A stretch of DNA of 64,000 nucleotides, taken from positions 18,795 to 82,794 of the forward strand of contig CALLLH010000027.1 of the NCBI GenBank assembly GCA_938082505.1. The letters run 5' to 3'. Shown here piece by piece: positions 27,753-36,507 of this stretch. The translations under genes and the position numbers were made by a program. The DNA is from an uncultured Flavobacteriales bacterium. GTDB lineage: Bacteria; Bacteroidota; Bacteroidia; Flavobacteriales_D; Sanyastnellaceae. Position 1 is the first letter of the stretch; every line of letters begins with the position of its first letter. The notes beneath the pieces are model-generated. The model worked only from the letters and a program-made list of their open reading frames with translations. It did not search any database and was not told where the DNA came from.

Positions 27753-28930
27753 CACATGCGTTCGATCACCATGGCACTCGCACCACCCCCTCCGTTGCAG
27801 ATGCCCGCCAAGCCCAATTGCTTGCCGTGCCGATGCAACGCATGGACGAGGGTGACCACGATGCGGCTTCCGGAACTGCCCAGGGGATGTCCAAGAGAGA
27901 CGGCGCCACCGTGCACATTGACGATGGCGGGATCCAGCCCCAACAACTTGGTGTTGGCCAATCCCACAACGGAAAATGCCTCATTGAGCTCGACGAGTTC
28001 AACATCTTCCATCGACTTCCCCGCCCGCTCCAATGCCAGGGGCACGGCCTTGGCCGGAGCAATGGTGAAGCGATCCGGATCCCTCGCTGCGTCCGCATTG
28101 GCGAGGATGCGGGCCAACGGCTTCAAGCCACGGGAAAGGGCCACTTCCTCTGCCATGAGAACCAATGCGGAAGCCCCGTCATTCAGGGTGCTCGCATTGG
28201 CCGCAGTCACGGACCCCTCGCGATCGAATACCGGACGCAATTGCGGGATCTTGTCCAGCTTGACGTTGCGGTACTCCTCGTCTTCAGTGACCATCAGCGG
28301 ATCACCCTTGCGCTGGGGCACGGGGACAGGGGTCACTTCGGCCGCGAACGCACCGTCTTCCCATGCCTGGGCTGAGCGGCGATAACTCTCTATGGCAAAG
28401 GCATCCTGGTCTTCCCTGCTGAAGTTGTGTTCCCGTGCGCAGAGTTCAGCGCAAACGCCCATGTGCTGCTGGTTGTAGACGTCGGTCAGCCCATCGTGTA
28501 CCATGCCGTCCACTGCTTGCAGATTGCCGAGCTTGACTCCCAACCTGCCCTGCAGGTAATGGGGTACGGCGGACATGTTCTCCATCCCGCCGGCCACCAC
28601 GATGTCGGCGTCGCCCAGCGCAATAGCATTGGCGGCCAAGTGGAGGGCCTTCATCCCTGAAGCACATACCTTGTTGACCGTCGTGCAGGGCACGGAATCA
28701 GCGATGCCGGCCCCCATGGCGGCCTGCCTTGCCGGAGCCTGACCCAGGCCCGCCTGCAGCACATTGCCCATGTAGACTTCATCCACGTCCGTTCCACTGA
28801 CGGAAGCGGACTCCAAAGCGGCCTTGATGGCGATGCTGCCCAACCGTGGCGCAGGAACGGAGGACAAGGCGCCGAGAAAAGAACCCATCGGGGTTCTTCG
28901 GGCGGAAACGATAACGACTGATCTGCTCAT
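27752..28930 (-). CDS. acetyl-CoA C-acyltransferase (thiolase)
   Basis: A 392-residue thiolase that cleaves or forms 3-ketoacyl-CoA. The three catalytic residues fall at the numbering of the well-studied enzymes: Cys89 in NKVCASGMKA, His348 in GHPLGSSG and Cys378 in GICNGGGGA. The start at MSRSVVIVSARRTP is the usual N-terminus; upstream in-frame codons lack family support. A TATCTTCG box lies about 20 bases upstream. The NlpC/P60 gene follows in the same transcript, which is an unusual partner for a metabolic enzyme. Confidence 0.96.
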   Translation of the reverse strand: MSRSVVIVSARRTPMGSFLGALSSVPAPRLGSIAIKAALESASVSGTDVDEVYMGNVLQAGLGQAPARQAAMGAGIADSVPCTTVNKVCASGMKALHLAANAIALGDADIVVAGGMENMSAVPHYLQGRLGVKLGNLQAVDGMVHDGLTDVYNQQHMGVCAELCAREHNFSREDQDAFAIESYRRSAQAWEDGAFAAEVTPVPVPQRKGDPLMVTEDEEYRNVKLDKIPQLRPVFDREGSVTAANASTLNDGASALVLMAEEVALSRGLKPLARILANADAARDPDRFTIAPAKAVPLALERAGKSMEDVELVELNEAFSVVGLANTKLLGLDPAIVNVHGGAVSLGHPLGSSGSRIVVTLVHALHRHGKQLGLAGICNGGGGASAMVIERM

Positions 28931-29040
28931 TTCAGATGGATTGCGTGGGCGCGAAGATACCAAGGAGAGCGCCTGATTCATTAGGTTTTGTTGGGACCCG
29001 ATGACGCCACGGCCAGGTCACATTTTCATGTTTGGCACGG

Positions 29041-29156
29041 TAGTTGAATTCAAGTACGCAGCTGAAAGCAGCGATATGGTTCAAGATGCCGGCAACGATC
29101 CGGCATTGATTTGGTTAAGGTTGAAGCGCCCCGAAACGTCGGGGCGTTTCTTATTT
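29041..29156 (+). ncRNA. candidate small structured RNA
   Basis: A gene-free stretch between the thiolase start and the end of the pseudouridine synthase gene. It holds, in order on the plus strand, a TAGTTG box at 29041, a GCTG-AAAG-CAGC hairpin at 29061-29072, a seven-base-pair stem ATGCCGG/CCGGCAT at 29086-29106, and an eight-base-pair stem CGCCCCGA/TCGGGGCG at 29127-29146 followed by a T-rich tail. This is the layout of a small RNA with an intrinsic terminator. No RNA family is recognisable. The last hairpin could instead end the pseudouridine synthase mRNA on the other strand, although the T-rich side is on the plus strand. Confidence 0.35.
29127..29156 (+). terminator. intrinsic terminator-like hairpin
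   Basis: An eight-base-pair GC-rich stem (29127-29134 with 29139-29146), loop AACG, then TTTCTTATTT. The T-rich side faces plus-strand transcription. Confidence 0.5.
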
Positions 29157-30047
29157 CACGACCCGGAGGAACTCCTTGGGGACACGCGTCTTCACCTCCC
29201 ACATCGCATCGAGCTCCTTGTCCGTCATCACGATACGGAACAGGTGGACCCCTTGACGGCCCAGTGGATCGGGTGCATCGTCCCCCAAACCGCAGACGAG
29301 GCAATTGTGGTGCCTGAGGCCCGGCAATATCTCTGGAATGTCCTGCATTCCTGCCTGCACCTTGATGATGGTGAACCGGCCACCGGAGCGCATGCGACGG
29401 AATGGGAATTTCCTGGCGGAATACTGCTCGCCGGGCTTCCTGCGGGCGCTGAACTCACCGTCTTCTGGAATTTCCCCCTGCAACAGGAGGTAGGATTCGA
29501 ACTGCTGCTCCTTCCAACTTTCCTGAAGTCGCCTTCTCAGTCCCATGTCCCGCACGACAACTGCAATTCCACTGCTGTCCTTGTCCATCATGTTCACGAA
29601 ATGAACCGCACGTTCCGGAATTCCAGCTTCGAGGTCCTGCGCAATCAGATACTCCTTGACCCGGGTGAAGCTCGTGTCCACCCGTGGATTGGGCGATGCC
29701 AGAATCCAGCCGGCCGGTTTCATGTAGCAGAAGAGGTCGTCGTCCTCATAGAGGACCTCAAAGGGCAGGTCGTCTGATGGCCGTATGGACTTGGCGGCGT
29801 TGGCCGGTTCTCCCCTGCGCGCCTCCTTCTCCTCCGGAACCGAAATTTCCTGTCCGATCGGGATGACCAAAGAAGGGAGCTTGACGACATCGCCATCCAC
29901 ACGCACCGCACCACCCTTGATCAGGTTTCGGGAAGCGGTCGTGCTTTTCAGTCCCAATTCGGAACGAACGAGGGCATGCAGCGGGGCCTCGATTTCCGAG
30001 GTCCAACGGCGGATGTTGATCTTGGGGCGGGGTGGTCTGGCGGCCAT
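29151..30047 (-). CDS. S4-domain RluA-like pseudouridine synthase
   Basis: A 298-residue pseudouridine synthase-like protein. Residues 20-80 form an S4 RNA-binding domain (LHALVRSELGLKSTTASRNL). The catalytic domain has PAGWILASPNP and the active-site block MMDKDSSGIAVV, where the catalytic Asp is present. The usual preceding Arg-Leu (as in HRLDxxTSG) is replaced by Met-Met, and the His two or three positions earlier is also changed, so activity or substrate may differ. The start at MAARPPRPKIN follows a CATCTTG box by seven bases. It lies 26 bases downstream of the large secreted repeat protein on the same strand. Confidence 0.8.
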   Translation of the reverse strand: MAARPPRPKINIRRWTSEIEAPLHALVRSELGLKSTTASRNLIKGGAVRVDGDVVKLPSLVIPIGQEISVPEEKEARRGEPANAAKSIRPSDDLPFEVLYEDDDLFCYMKPAGWILASPNPRVDTSFTRVKEYLIAQDLEAGIPERAVHFVNMMDKDSSGIAVVVRDMGLRRRLQESWKEQQFESYLLLQGEIPEDGEFSARRKPGEQYSARKFPFRRMRSGGRFTIIKVQAGMQDIPEILPGLRHHNCLVCGLGDDAPDPLGRQGVHLFRIVMTDKELDAMWEVKTRVPKEFLRVVK

Positions 30048-30073
30048 GGCGATGCAAGATGCACCGGGATTCC

Positions 30074-33000
30074 TCATTCCCCGCAGGCTTCCCCATACAA
30101 AGCCAACAATGCCAGGATGTCAAGGGCGGAAACTGCGCCGTCTCCTGTAATGTCCATGGTACAGCCCGATGCGCATCCAAATTCCGAGAGGATGGCGAGG
30201 ATATCGGATGCACCGTGGACACCATCGCCGTCCAAGTCCGCGATGCACGGTTCAGTTGCCCCACAAAGGCCATGGCATGAGCCGTTGTCGAGCTCTGCCG
30301 CCGGGTCAAAATTGCAGGCCGAGGGGTCCGTGCAGCCTTCCCATCCCAACACGGGCAGACAGAAAGGCCCAGCTGATCCGGAACTGAAGTCGTTCCCTGC
30401 CGCATCGTCAGAAAGAGACCAGATGGTGTCTCCTGCCATGGAAAGCAGGTTCATCGTGCCTTCCATGCCACAGAAAGTCCCTGCGAACCCATTGCCCGAA
30501 GCGTCGTGAAGCAGGATGTCGAAGCAACCATGGGTCAGGCACAGGGTGTCCAATACTTCGGTTTCAATAGGGAAATGTTGCCGCCGCCCCCATGGGTTTC
30601 CAGCCGTATCCGCGACGGCCCAAGCCGATTCCATCGGGGTACAGTCCGCCAGGGTCGACATGACGACGGAACCCACTTCAGGCCGCAGGTTCCATGCCAC
30701 GCCGAGGACATCATTCTCGGGCACGGCATCCGGCCCACCCGCCATCAGCCCATTGTCCAGATTCCCATCCAATCCCACGGCATCGAGGATTCGAACGACA
30801 AGGTCCTCTCCCGCCGGAACCGCACCCCGGGTCGCTCCTGACCACGCGAGGGCCGCCTCTTCGCCCGGCGGCAATATGAAACCATGTGTGGTCGTATCGG
30901 CTTCATTCCACAAGAGGGTCACCGAGACCAGCGTATCCGAACCTGCATTCCGGATGGTCGCCGAAATGTCAAGGGGTCCTGAACAGCCCACCGCATCGGT
31001 TCCGGAAATCCCCACTATTGCGGCATCACGGTCAGGCAGCACATGCAATGGCGCCTTCCATAGCCCCCGCCCGTATGTGGCGAGTAGGAGTTCACCCGTG
31101 GATTGCCGTATGGCCAGATCACTGCACAACACCTCTGGAAGTCCGGCTTTGTATGGCATCCAATTGGATGCCCCCTCCGAAAGAACATAGACTCCCGCGT
31201 CAGTGCCCGCATAGAGGTCTCCAGAGGCTGGGTGGTGGGCCATGGTATTGATTGGCAATGCGGGCAATCCCTCGCCAACAGACAGCCACGATTCTCCTCC
31301 ATCCTCCGTCAACCACACCCTGTTCTCCCCATCGTATCCCCCGAAGGACAGCCAGAATCGATCCGCATCCACTGCGTCGAATTCCACATCGAGCACTGGC
31401 AAACCCGGGAGCCCGAACAAGGGAGACCAGGCATTGAGGTTCTCGGTCTTGAAGGCGAATGTTCCCCGCGCGACGACCACCGTGCTGTCCTCGGAAGGCG
31501 CTGGTGCCAATACTTCGATCTCTTCTCCGGGCAATGCTGACGTCTGGTTCCATGTGCCGCCCGCGTCATCGGTCCAGTAGACCCTGTGCTTGGCCACGAA
31601 AATCCGTCCGGGATTGTTCGGCGCGAACATGATGGGGGTGTTCCAGTCCCCCTGTTCGTTTACACCGTCGGCATTGCTGCTGATCCAGGGTGACCAGCTC
31701 CATCCGCCGTCCGTGCTCCGGAATGCCCGACCGAAATACTCTGCAGCGATCATGGTCCCGGCATCTGCAGGGTCGATCAAGCAGTGGAATCCATCCGCGC
31801 CGAACACCTGGGCATGGACCCCGCCATCCAGAAGATTGACCCCATTGTCCTGCCATCCAGACAAGAGGCGGTCCGGCCTTGTTTCAGACCATCCGAGGCG
31901 GTACACCTGTCCGACCTCCAAGCCCGAGCTCAGGTCGGCAATGCCTTCCTGGGTGCGCCTTCCCACCCCACCATCATGGGCACTGACCCAATCCGAAGTG
32001 CCGGGCAGGAATGTCACCGCGTGGTGATCGGCATGGATGAACGCCGCATCAGCGCCTGCAAACCAGTGCCCGATGCAATTCCATGCCTGTCCACCATCGA
32101 AGGATTCCCAAAGGTTCACACCCCCTGCGAGCACGTGGTCGGCATCGAGGGGATCCATGGCCAAGGCCAGATCATAGAAACCCTGTCCACCGAAGTCAAC
32201 GCCCTCCACGGTCCAACCCAGCAGATTGGGCAAATCGGGCACTTCCTGGAAGGAAGCTCCACTGTCCACACTCATGTAGAAACCCTTCAGCCCTTGTGTC
32301 CCGCTTTTGGCAGCAATGGCCGCCACCCGTCCCGGGTCTGCGGCGGAGGTGGCCAAGGTGTATCGGCTCACCAGGAATGGCGAGGGCATTCCGGGTATCG
32401 CTTCCCAATTCCTTCCGCCATCCGTTGAACGCATGAGTTCACCCGGTCGCCTTGCTGCATGCCATATGGAAGAGTCTCCCGGATGCGGCAGCAAATCGGA
32501 ACAAATGCCTTCCAGTGTTTGGATGAAGGTGGCTCCATCGTCCTCGCTCAACCATATCCCATTGGAAGTGGCCGTCAGGATCTGGTTGGCATCGCCTTCC
32601 TTTCTGTGCACCCGGCTGCAGGTGATGCCCGCCTCCAGTTCGAACCCGAGGCCCGTGGTCTCCCACGAAACTCCGCCGTCCACCGACTTCATGAGTCCAA
32701 CGGCATAGGCGCTCCCGAAGTCGGTGTCACCAGTTGCTGCCAGGATGATGTTGGGGTCAAGCGGATGCAACGCGATATCGGAAACACCCATGCCCGCCCA
32801 ATCCTGGGTCCCCATAATCGCCCATGATGACCCTGAATTCTGTGTGACCCAGACGCCACCGCTCGGTGCGCAGGCAAACCAGCGGGCCGTATCCTGTGGG
32901 TCGATGACCACCCGGTTCACCCTGCCGGCCCCACCAATCAGGGGGACGCCACCCGGGACGGCTGGCTCCCAAATTCCCGGATCGACATTCACGCGGGCCT

Positions 33001-33319
33001 GGCGGCCTTGGCGCTCCCATTTGGTGGCGGTCCATGGGGCAGCCGGTGCAAATCCCGCAGCACCCTCAAACGCATAACGGTCCTCAGCGAAGTGACGCCA
33101 TCGCATGAACGGCTTGAAGCCCTTTCCTTTGGCGGGAACGCTGTCCGCCCAGGTCATCTCGAAATCCTGAAAGGCCTGCTCCCAATCGGAACCAGACCAC
33201 ACGCCATCGCTCCAGTGTTGCGCCTCCATTGTCCAGGAAGCTGCAACAAACCCGAGCATCACCAGGATTCTGGTGGCACAAGGCCGGGACGGCTCCTTTG
33301 CGAAAGGGCTACAGAGCAT
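30074..33319 (-). CDS. secreted sortilin/BNR-repeat protein with dockerin-like end
   Basis: A 1081-residue exported protein. An N-terminal signal (LVMLGFVAASWTMEAQ) is followed by a long beta-propeller region (about residues 100-720) with many SxDGGxxW Asp-box repeats such as STDGGRNWEAI and TEDGGESWLS, typical of VPS10/sortilin-like and glycosyl hydrolase-related propellers. A CARDB-like domain (LDISATIRNAGSDT) follows. One GCTDPSACNFD unit lies near residue 985, and the chain ends with the two-loop EF-hand module (ADLDGDGVHGASDIL, DITGDGAVSALDIL) just after its last Cys. The start Met is the first in frame; a later start at about residue 20 is possible. No catalytic activity can be assigned. 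Confidence 0.8.
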   Translation of the reverse strand: MLCSPFAKEPSRPCATRILVMLGFVAASWTMEAQHWSDGVWSGSDWEQAFQDFEMTWADSVPAKGKGFKPFMRWRHFAEDRYAFEGAAGFAPAAPWTATKWERQGRQARVNVDPGIWEPAVPGGVPLIGGAGRVNRVVIDPQDTARWFACAPSGGVWVTQNSGSSWAIMGTQDWAGMGVSDIALHPLDPNIILAATGDTDFGSAYAVGLMKSVDGGVSWETTGLGFELEAGITCSRVHRKEGDANQILTATSNGIWLSEDDGATFIQTLEGICSDLLPHPGDSSIWHAARRPGELMRSTDGGRNWEAIPGMPSPFLVSRYTLATSAADPGRVAAIAAKSGTQGLKGFYMSVDSGASFQEVPDLPNLLGWTVEGVDFGGQGFYDLALAMDPLDADHVLAGGVNLWESFDGGQAWNCIGHWFAGADAAFIHADHHAVTFLPGTSDWVSAHDGGVGRRTQEGIADLSSGLEVGQVYRLGWSETRPDRLLSGWQDNGVNLLDGGVHAQVFGADGFHCLIDPADAGTMIAAEYFGRAFRSTDGGWSWSPWISSNADGVNEQGDWNTPIMFAPNNPGRIFVAKHRVYWTDDAGGTWNQTSALPGEEIEVLAPAPSEDSTVVVARGTFAFKTENLNAWSPLFGLPGLPVLDVEFDAVDADRFWLSFGGYDGENRVWLTEDGGESWLSVGEGLPALPINTMAHHPASGDLYAGTDAGVYVLSEGASNWMPYKAGLPEVLCSDLAIRQSTGELLLATYGRGLWKAPLHVLPDRDAAIVGISGTDAVGCSGPLDISATIRNAGSDTLVSVTLLWNEADTTTHGFILPPGEEAALAWSGATRGAVPAGEDLVVRILDAVGLDGNLDNGLMAGGPDAVPENDVLGVAWNLRPEVGSVVMSTLADCTPMESAWAVADTAGNPWGRRQHFPIETEVLDTLCLTHGCFDILLHDASGNGFAGTFCGMEGTMNLLSMAGDTIWSLSDDAAGNDFSSGSAGPFCLPVLGWEGCTDPSACNFDPAAELDNGSCHGLCGATEPCIADLDGDGVHGASDILAILSEFGCASGCTMDITGDGAVSALDILALLALYGEACGE

Positions 33320-33420
33320 CAGGTTCAGGTTGGTCCGCCTGAAGTTGCACCCGATTTCGGACAGGTGCGCTACACGGATCCCCAGGCGGGGAGATCCGGG
33401 CAGTGGGCGTCATCTATGGC

Positions 33421-36363
33421 TTACTGTGGGCAAGCCACACCGAAAGTCGACAGCGCCATCAAGATATCGCTGGCCGCCACGAGACCATCCCCGTTCAGGT
33501 CAGGTGCGCCGCAGCCGTCAACACAACCAAAGGCGCTGAGCATCACAAGAATATCGGATGCGCCACGAAGGCCATCCCCATTGAGATCTCCGGTGCAGAC
33601 CACTTCAGCCTCGTCACAGATGCCATCACCGTCCTCGTCGTTCAAACAACGGCCCAGGCAATCCACCGTAGAAACACCATCCACGACGGATCCTGGGTAG
33701 AGGTCCTCCGGTGCGGCGCAAGAGCCATTGTCAATGGTGGCGGAGGGGTTGAAATTGCAATAGGCGACATCCATGCATCCTGCACAGGTCAGGAACTCGC
33801 AGGTCCCATCATCATCCGTCGCCAGATCGTGGTAGTTGCACGCTCCGCCATCCATGCAGCCGGAAACTTCCTCCTCGTCGCACACGCCATCGCCATCTGC
33901 GTCATTGAGGCAGGCTGCATCGCAATCGACAAAGTCCTTGTTGTAGAGGTCCACGGGCGTGATGCAGGAACCATCATCTATTGAAGCCGTCGCGTCATAA
34001 TTGCAGGCCTGCATGTCGGTGCAGCCCGAGCAACTCTGGTAGTCGCATGAGGCATCCGTGATCCATGCGCCGGCATCGAAGTTGCATGCCGCAGGATTCG
34101 TGCACCCCGCACAACTCAGGAAGTCACAGCTCCCGTCGTCGAGTGTGGCATTGGAAACGAAGTTGCACGCCGCTTCGTTCATGCAGCCGTTGACTTCCTC
34201 CTGGTCGCAGATTCCATTGCCGTTGACGTCCGTCGTACAGACCCCATCGCAATCCACATGGGGAGAAACATGAAGGTCCTGCTGAAAGAGGCATGTCTCA
34301 TTGGACGGCTGCGTGTAGCCGCTTTCGTAGTTGCACGCCGCCTCATCCATGCATCCGTAACAACCGAAAGTGCAGGTCCCGTCCTCAGTGTCTGCTGTCG
34401 CATCATAGTTGCACGCCTGGGGAATGGTGCATCCCTCAATGGCCATCACGCCTGCCCGGTCCTCATCCAGCGCTGAAATGCCTTCGATGTCGCAGCTGCT
34501 GAAATCGCACGCCTCCACTTTGTAGAGGTCGGCGTCCGGGTCATAGTTGCAGGCAAAGCCGAGGGGACAGCCTGCACAGGTGAGAAAATCGCAACTTCCA
34601 TCGTCAGCATTCGCGGAAACATCGAAGTTGCACGCCTTGGGAGATGTGCAGCCGAGGTACTGACAATCTTGATCGATGGTGGCACAAGCCTCGAAATTGT
34701 CCGCGTCAGCATCCGTGCAACCCGTGATGCGCAGCGCGGGAGAAAAGCTGTTTGCGCCGCACAGGGCCAATTTCTCCTCCCGGTCCAATCCACTCACCTG
34801 AAGCTCGGAATTGGAGAAGATGTTGTCCTGTAGCGTCCAGTCGATGTCCACCTCCATCACGAGGGCAGTGCCGTGCATGTTGAAATTCGTCGACGTTACC
34901 GTCAAGGCGTCAGCAGGATCGCTGCTGACGACGTGAACCCCTTTGGCACCGGCAGATTCGAATGTGCAGGATGAAATCTCCGTCGTTCCAACCTCACCAT
35001 CTGCTGTGCTGATGGCAAGCCCGGTTCCATTGCCGAACATGGTGCTGGAAGACACCGAGAGGTGCCCGTTTCTATGGTTGATGGCCTGCGAGAATCCTGA
35101 AATTTTCAGATGTTCGATGACCGTGCCCTGTCGCGCGATGATGCCTGTGGCCTCTGGCGCGCCGCTTCCGACGACGATGCTGTTCCTCAGGATGATGCCC
35201 TCCGATGCCGGCAGGACCTCGATGCCATCGCCCGCTGAGGCGATTTTCACTCCGTCCAATGTGGGCTGACCACCCGTCACGACCAAACCCGGGATGATGG
35301 TCTCACTGCTGCGGCCGCTTGTCGCCGCTCCGGCTATGCCTGCGTTGGCGCCCACAATGGTCACTGAATGTCCGATCTCGATCGGTGTGGTGTCATAGGA
35401 GCCGGCTTCCACTTCAATGGTCATGGCGTCTTCTGCGGCATCCACTGCGCTCTGCACTGACATGCCCGGGAAGACCACCATGTGCTGCGTGGCCAAATCG
35501 TAGGAGACCAACGGGGCAACTTGGGCACCCAAGGCCGCAGCAATGGCCCTGACATCGTCGCTGTGAACCAGGATGCATCCCGTGAGGTCCCCGGGCGCCT
35601 CGAGTACGTAGTCAAATCCATCGGCATTCATGATGACAGGGAAACCGGCACTGCCGCCGACAGGCAATTCAGACGGGTCAATCTGCACAATGACGCCTCC
35701 GCCGCCGAGGCTTTCCGGACCGTCGAGATCGAGCACCCCGGAAAAGACGATGTCGTGGATCTCCTGGTCATAGTAGTTGGACTCCATGATGGCGATATCA
35801 CCGTATCCATTGTCTGAACTGGTCACATGCTCAATGTGCACATTCGAGCACGTGCTCAATGCCAAACCGAATCCAATGGCGCTGCCGCTTACCGTCACAT
35901 TGCGGATCGTGTTGACGCCCGGACCGGTGAGTCCATTGAGGTCGATGCATGTGCGCGTGGATTCAACCACTTTGACATCCTCAATGGTCAGACTGGAAAT
36001 ACCGGGTTCGGAATGGATGGCATAGGCCGTATTCACTCCTCCGGACACCACCGTGACATCTTCCAGCGTGATGTTGCTGCTCGACAGTGTGATTCCCCAT
36101 CCATCCTCTTCGGACACATCGATGATGGTTACCCCGGTTTCTGATCCGGAGAGCGTCAACGGAATGCTGATCGCCACATGCTCTACGAATCGGGTAGCCG
36201 CCAGCTCAAGATGATCGCCAGCATTGGCTTCATCCATGGCCTCGGCTATGGTTTCGTAAGCGTTTCCTGTCGTGACGTTCAACACGGGATTGGTGGACGC
36301 CTCTTGCGCTGACAGGGCAACTGTGCAGCAGAAGAGCAGGAGTAATGTAGACAGACGGAGCAT
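33421..36363 (-). CDS. secreted beta-helix protein with GCTD Cys-rich repeats and dockerin-like end
   Basis: A 980-residue exported protein. After the signal peptide (MLRLSTLLLLFCCTVALSAQ) residues 25-560 form a parallel beta-helix. About ten Cys-rich units of the type GCTDxxACNYDxxATxDDG follow, interrupted by three acidic linkers such as CLNDADGDGVCDEEE that look like calcium-binding thrombospondin type 3 loops. The last 55 residues are the EF-hand module ending FGVACPQ. It is paralogous to the next upstream gene, 36508-41058, over the beta-helix. The ATG at 36363 has a TATATTTG box 19 bases upstream. The role is probably structural or adhesive at the cell surface; no enzyme residues are seen. 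Confidence 0.85.
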   Translation of the reverse strand: MLRLSTLLLLFCCTVALSAQEASTNPVLNVTTGNAYETIAEAMDEANAGDHLELAATRFVEHVAISIPLTLSGSETGVTIIDVSEEDGWGITLSSSNITLEDVTVVSGGVNTAYAIHSEPGISSLTIEDVKVVESTRTCIDLNGLTGPGVNTIRNVTVSGSAIGFGLALSTCSNVHIEHVTSSDNGYGDIAIMESNYYDQEIHDIVFSGVLDLDGPESLGGGGVIVQIDPSELPVGGSAGFPVIMNADGFDYVLEAPGDLTGCILVHSDDVRAIAAALGAQVAPLVSYDLATQHMVVFPGMSVQSAVDAAEDAMTIEVEAGSYDTTPIEIGHSVTIVGANAGIAGAATSGRSSETIIPGLVVTGGQPTLDGVKIASAGDGIEVLPASEGIILRNSIVVGSGAPEATGIIARQGTVIEHLKISGFSQAINHRNGHLSVSSSTMFGNGTGLAISTADGEVGTTEISSCTFESAGAKGVHVVSSDPADALTVTSTNFNMHGTALVMEVDIDWTLQDNIFSNSELQVSGLDREEKLALCGANSFSPALRITGCTDADADNFEACATIDQDCQYLGCTSPKACNFDVSANADDGSCDFLTCAGCPLGFACNYDPDADLYKVEACDFSSCDIEGISALDEDRAGVMAIEGCTIPQACNYDATADTEDGTCTFGCYGCMDEAACNYESGYTQPSNETCLFQQDLHVSPHVDCDGVCTTDVNGNGICDQEEVNGCMNEAACNFVSNATLDDGSCDFLSCAGCTNPAACNFDAGAWITDASCDYQSCSGCTDMQACNYDATASIDDGSCITPVDLYNKDFVDCDAACLNDADGDGVCDEEEVSGCMDGGACNYHDLATDDDGTCEFLTCAGCMDVAYCNFNPSATIDNGSCAAPEDLYPGSVVDGVSTVDCLGRCLNDEDGDGICDEAEVVCTGDLNGDGLRGASDILVMLSAFGCVDGCGAPDLNGDGLVAASDILMALSTFGVACPQ

Positions 36364-36382
36364 AATAATCTCTTTTCGTCTA

Positions 36383-36390
36383 CAAATATA
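36383..36390 (-). promoter_or_regulatory. -7 promoter box of the 33421-36363 gene
   Basis: TATATTTG on the minus strand, a perfect TAnnTTTG match, 19 bases before the ATG. Confidence 0.6.
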
Positions 36391-36455
36391 CACATTATAA
36401 CTGCTATTTTGACCTCTCCAAAGTTTATATCTTTGATTTCGTCGAAATTTCCGGA

Positions 36456-36484
36456 ATGAAAAATGGCCGCTGATGCGGCCATTT
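36456..36484 (-). terminator. intrinsic terminator of the 36508-41058 gene
   Basis: On the minus strand AAATGGCCGC-ATCA-GCGGCCATTT forms a ten-base-pair stem whose 3' arm runs into five T. It lies 24 bases beyond the stop codon of the giant repeat protein. Confidence 0.65.
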
Positions 36485-36507
36485 CTCTGTCTTTTTCAAT
36501 CTTCCGA

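Noticed and set aside
28990..29200. A plus-strand open frame running from the thiolase spacer into the pseudouridine synthase region.
   Set aside because: It overlaps three hairpins and continues antisense through a conserved gene, with no recognisable domain.
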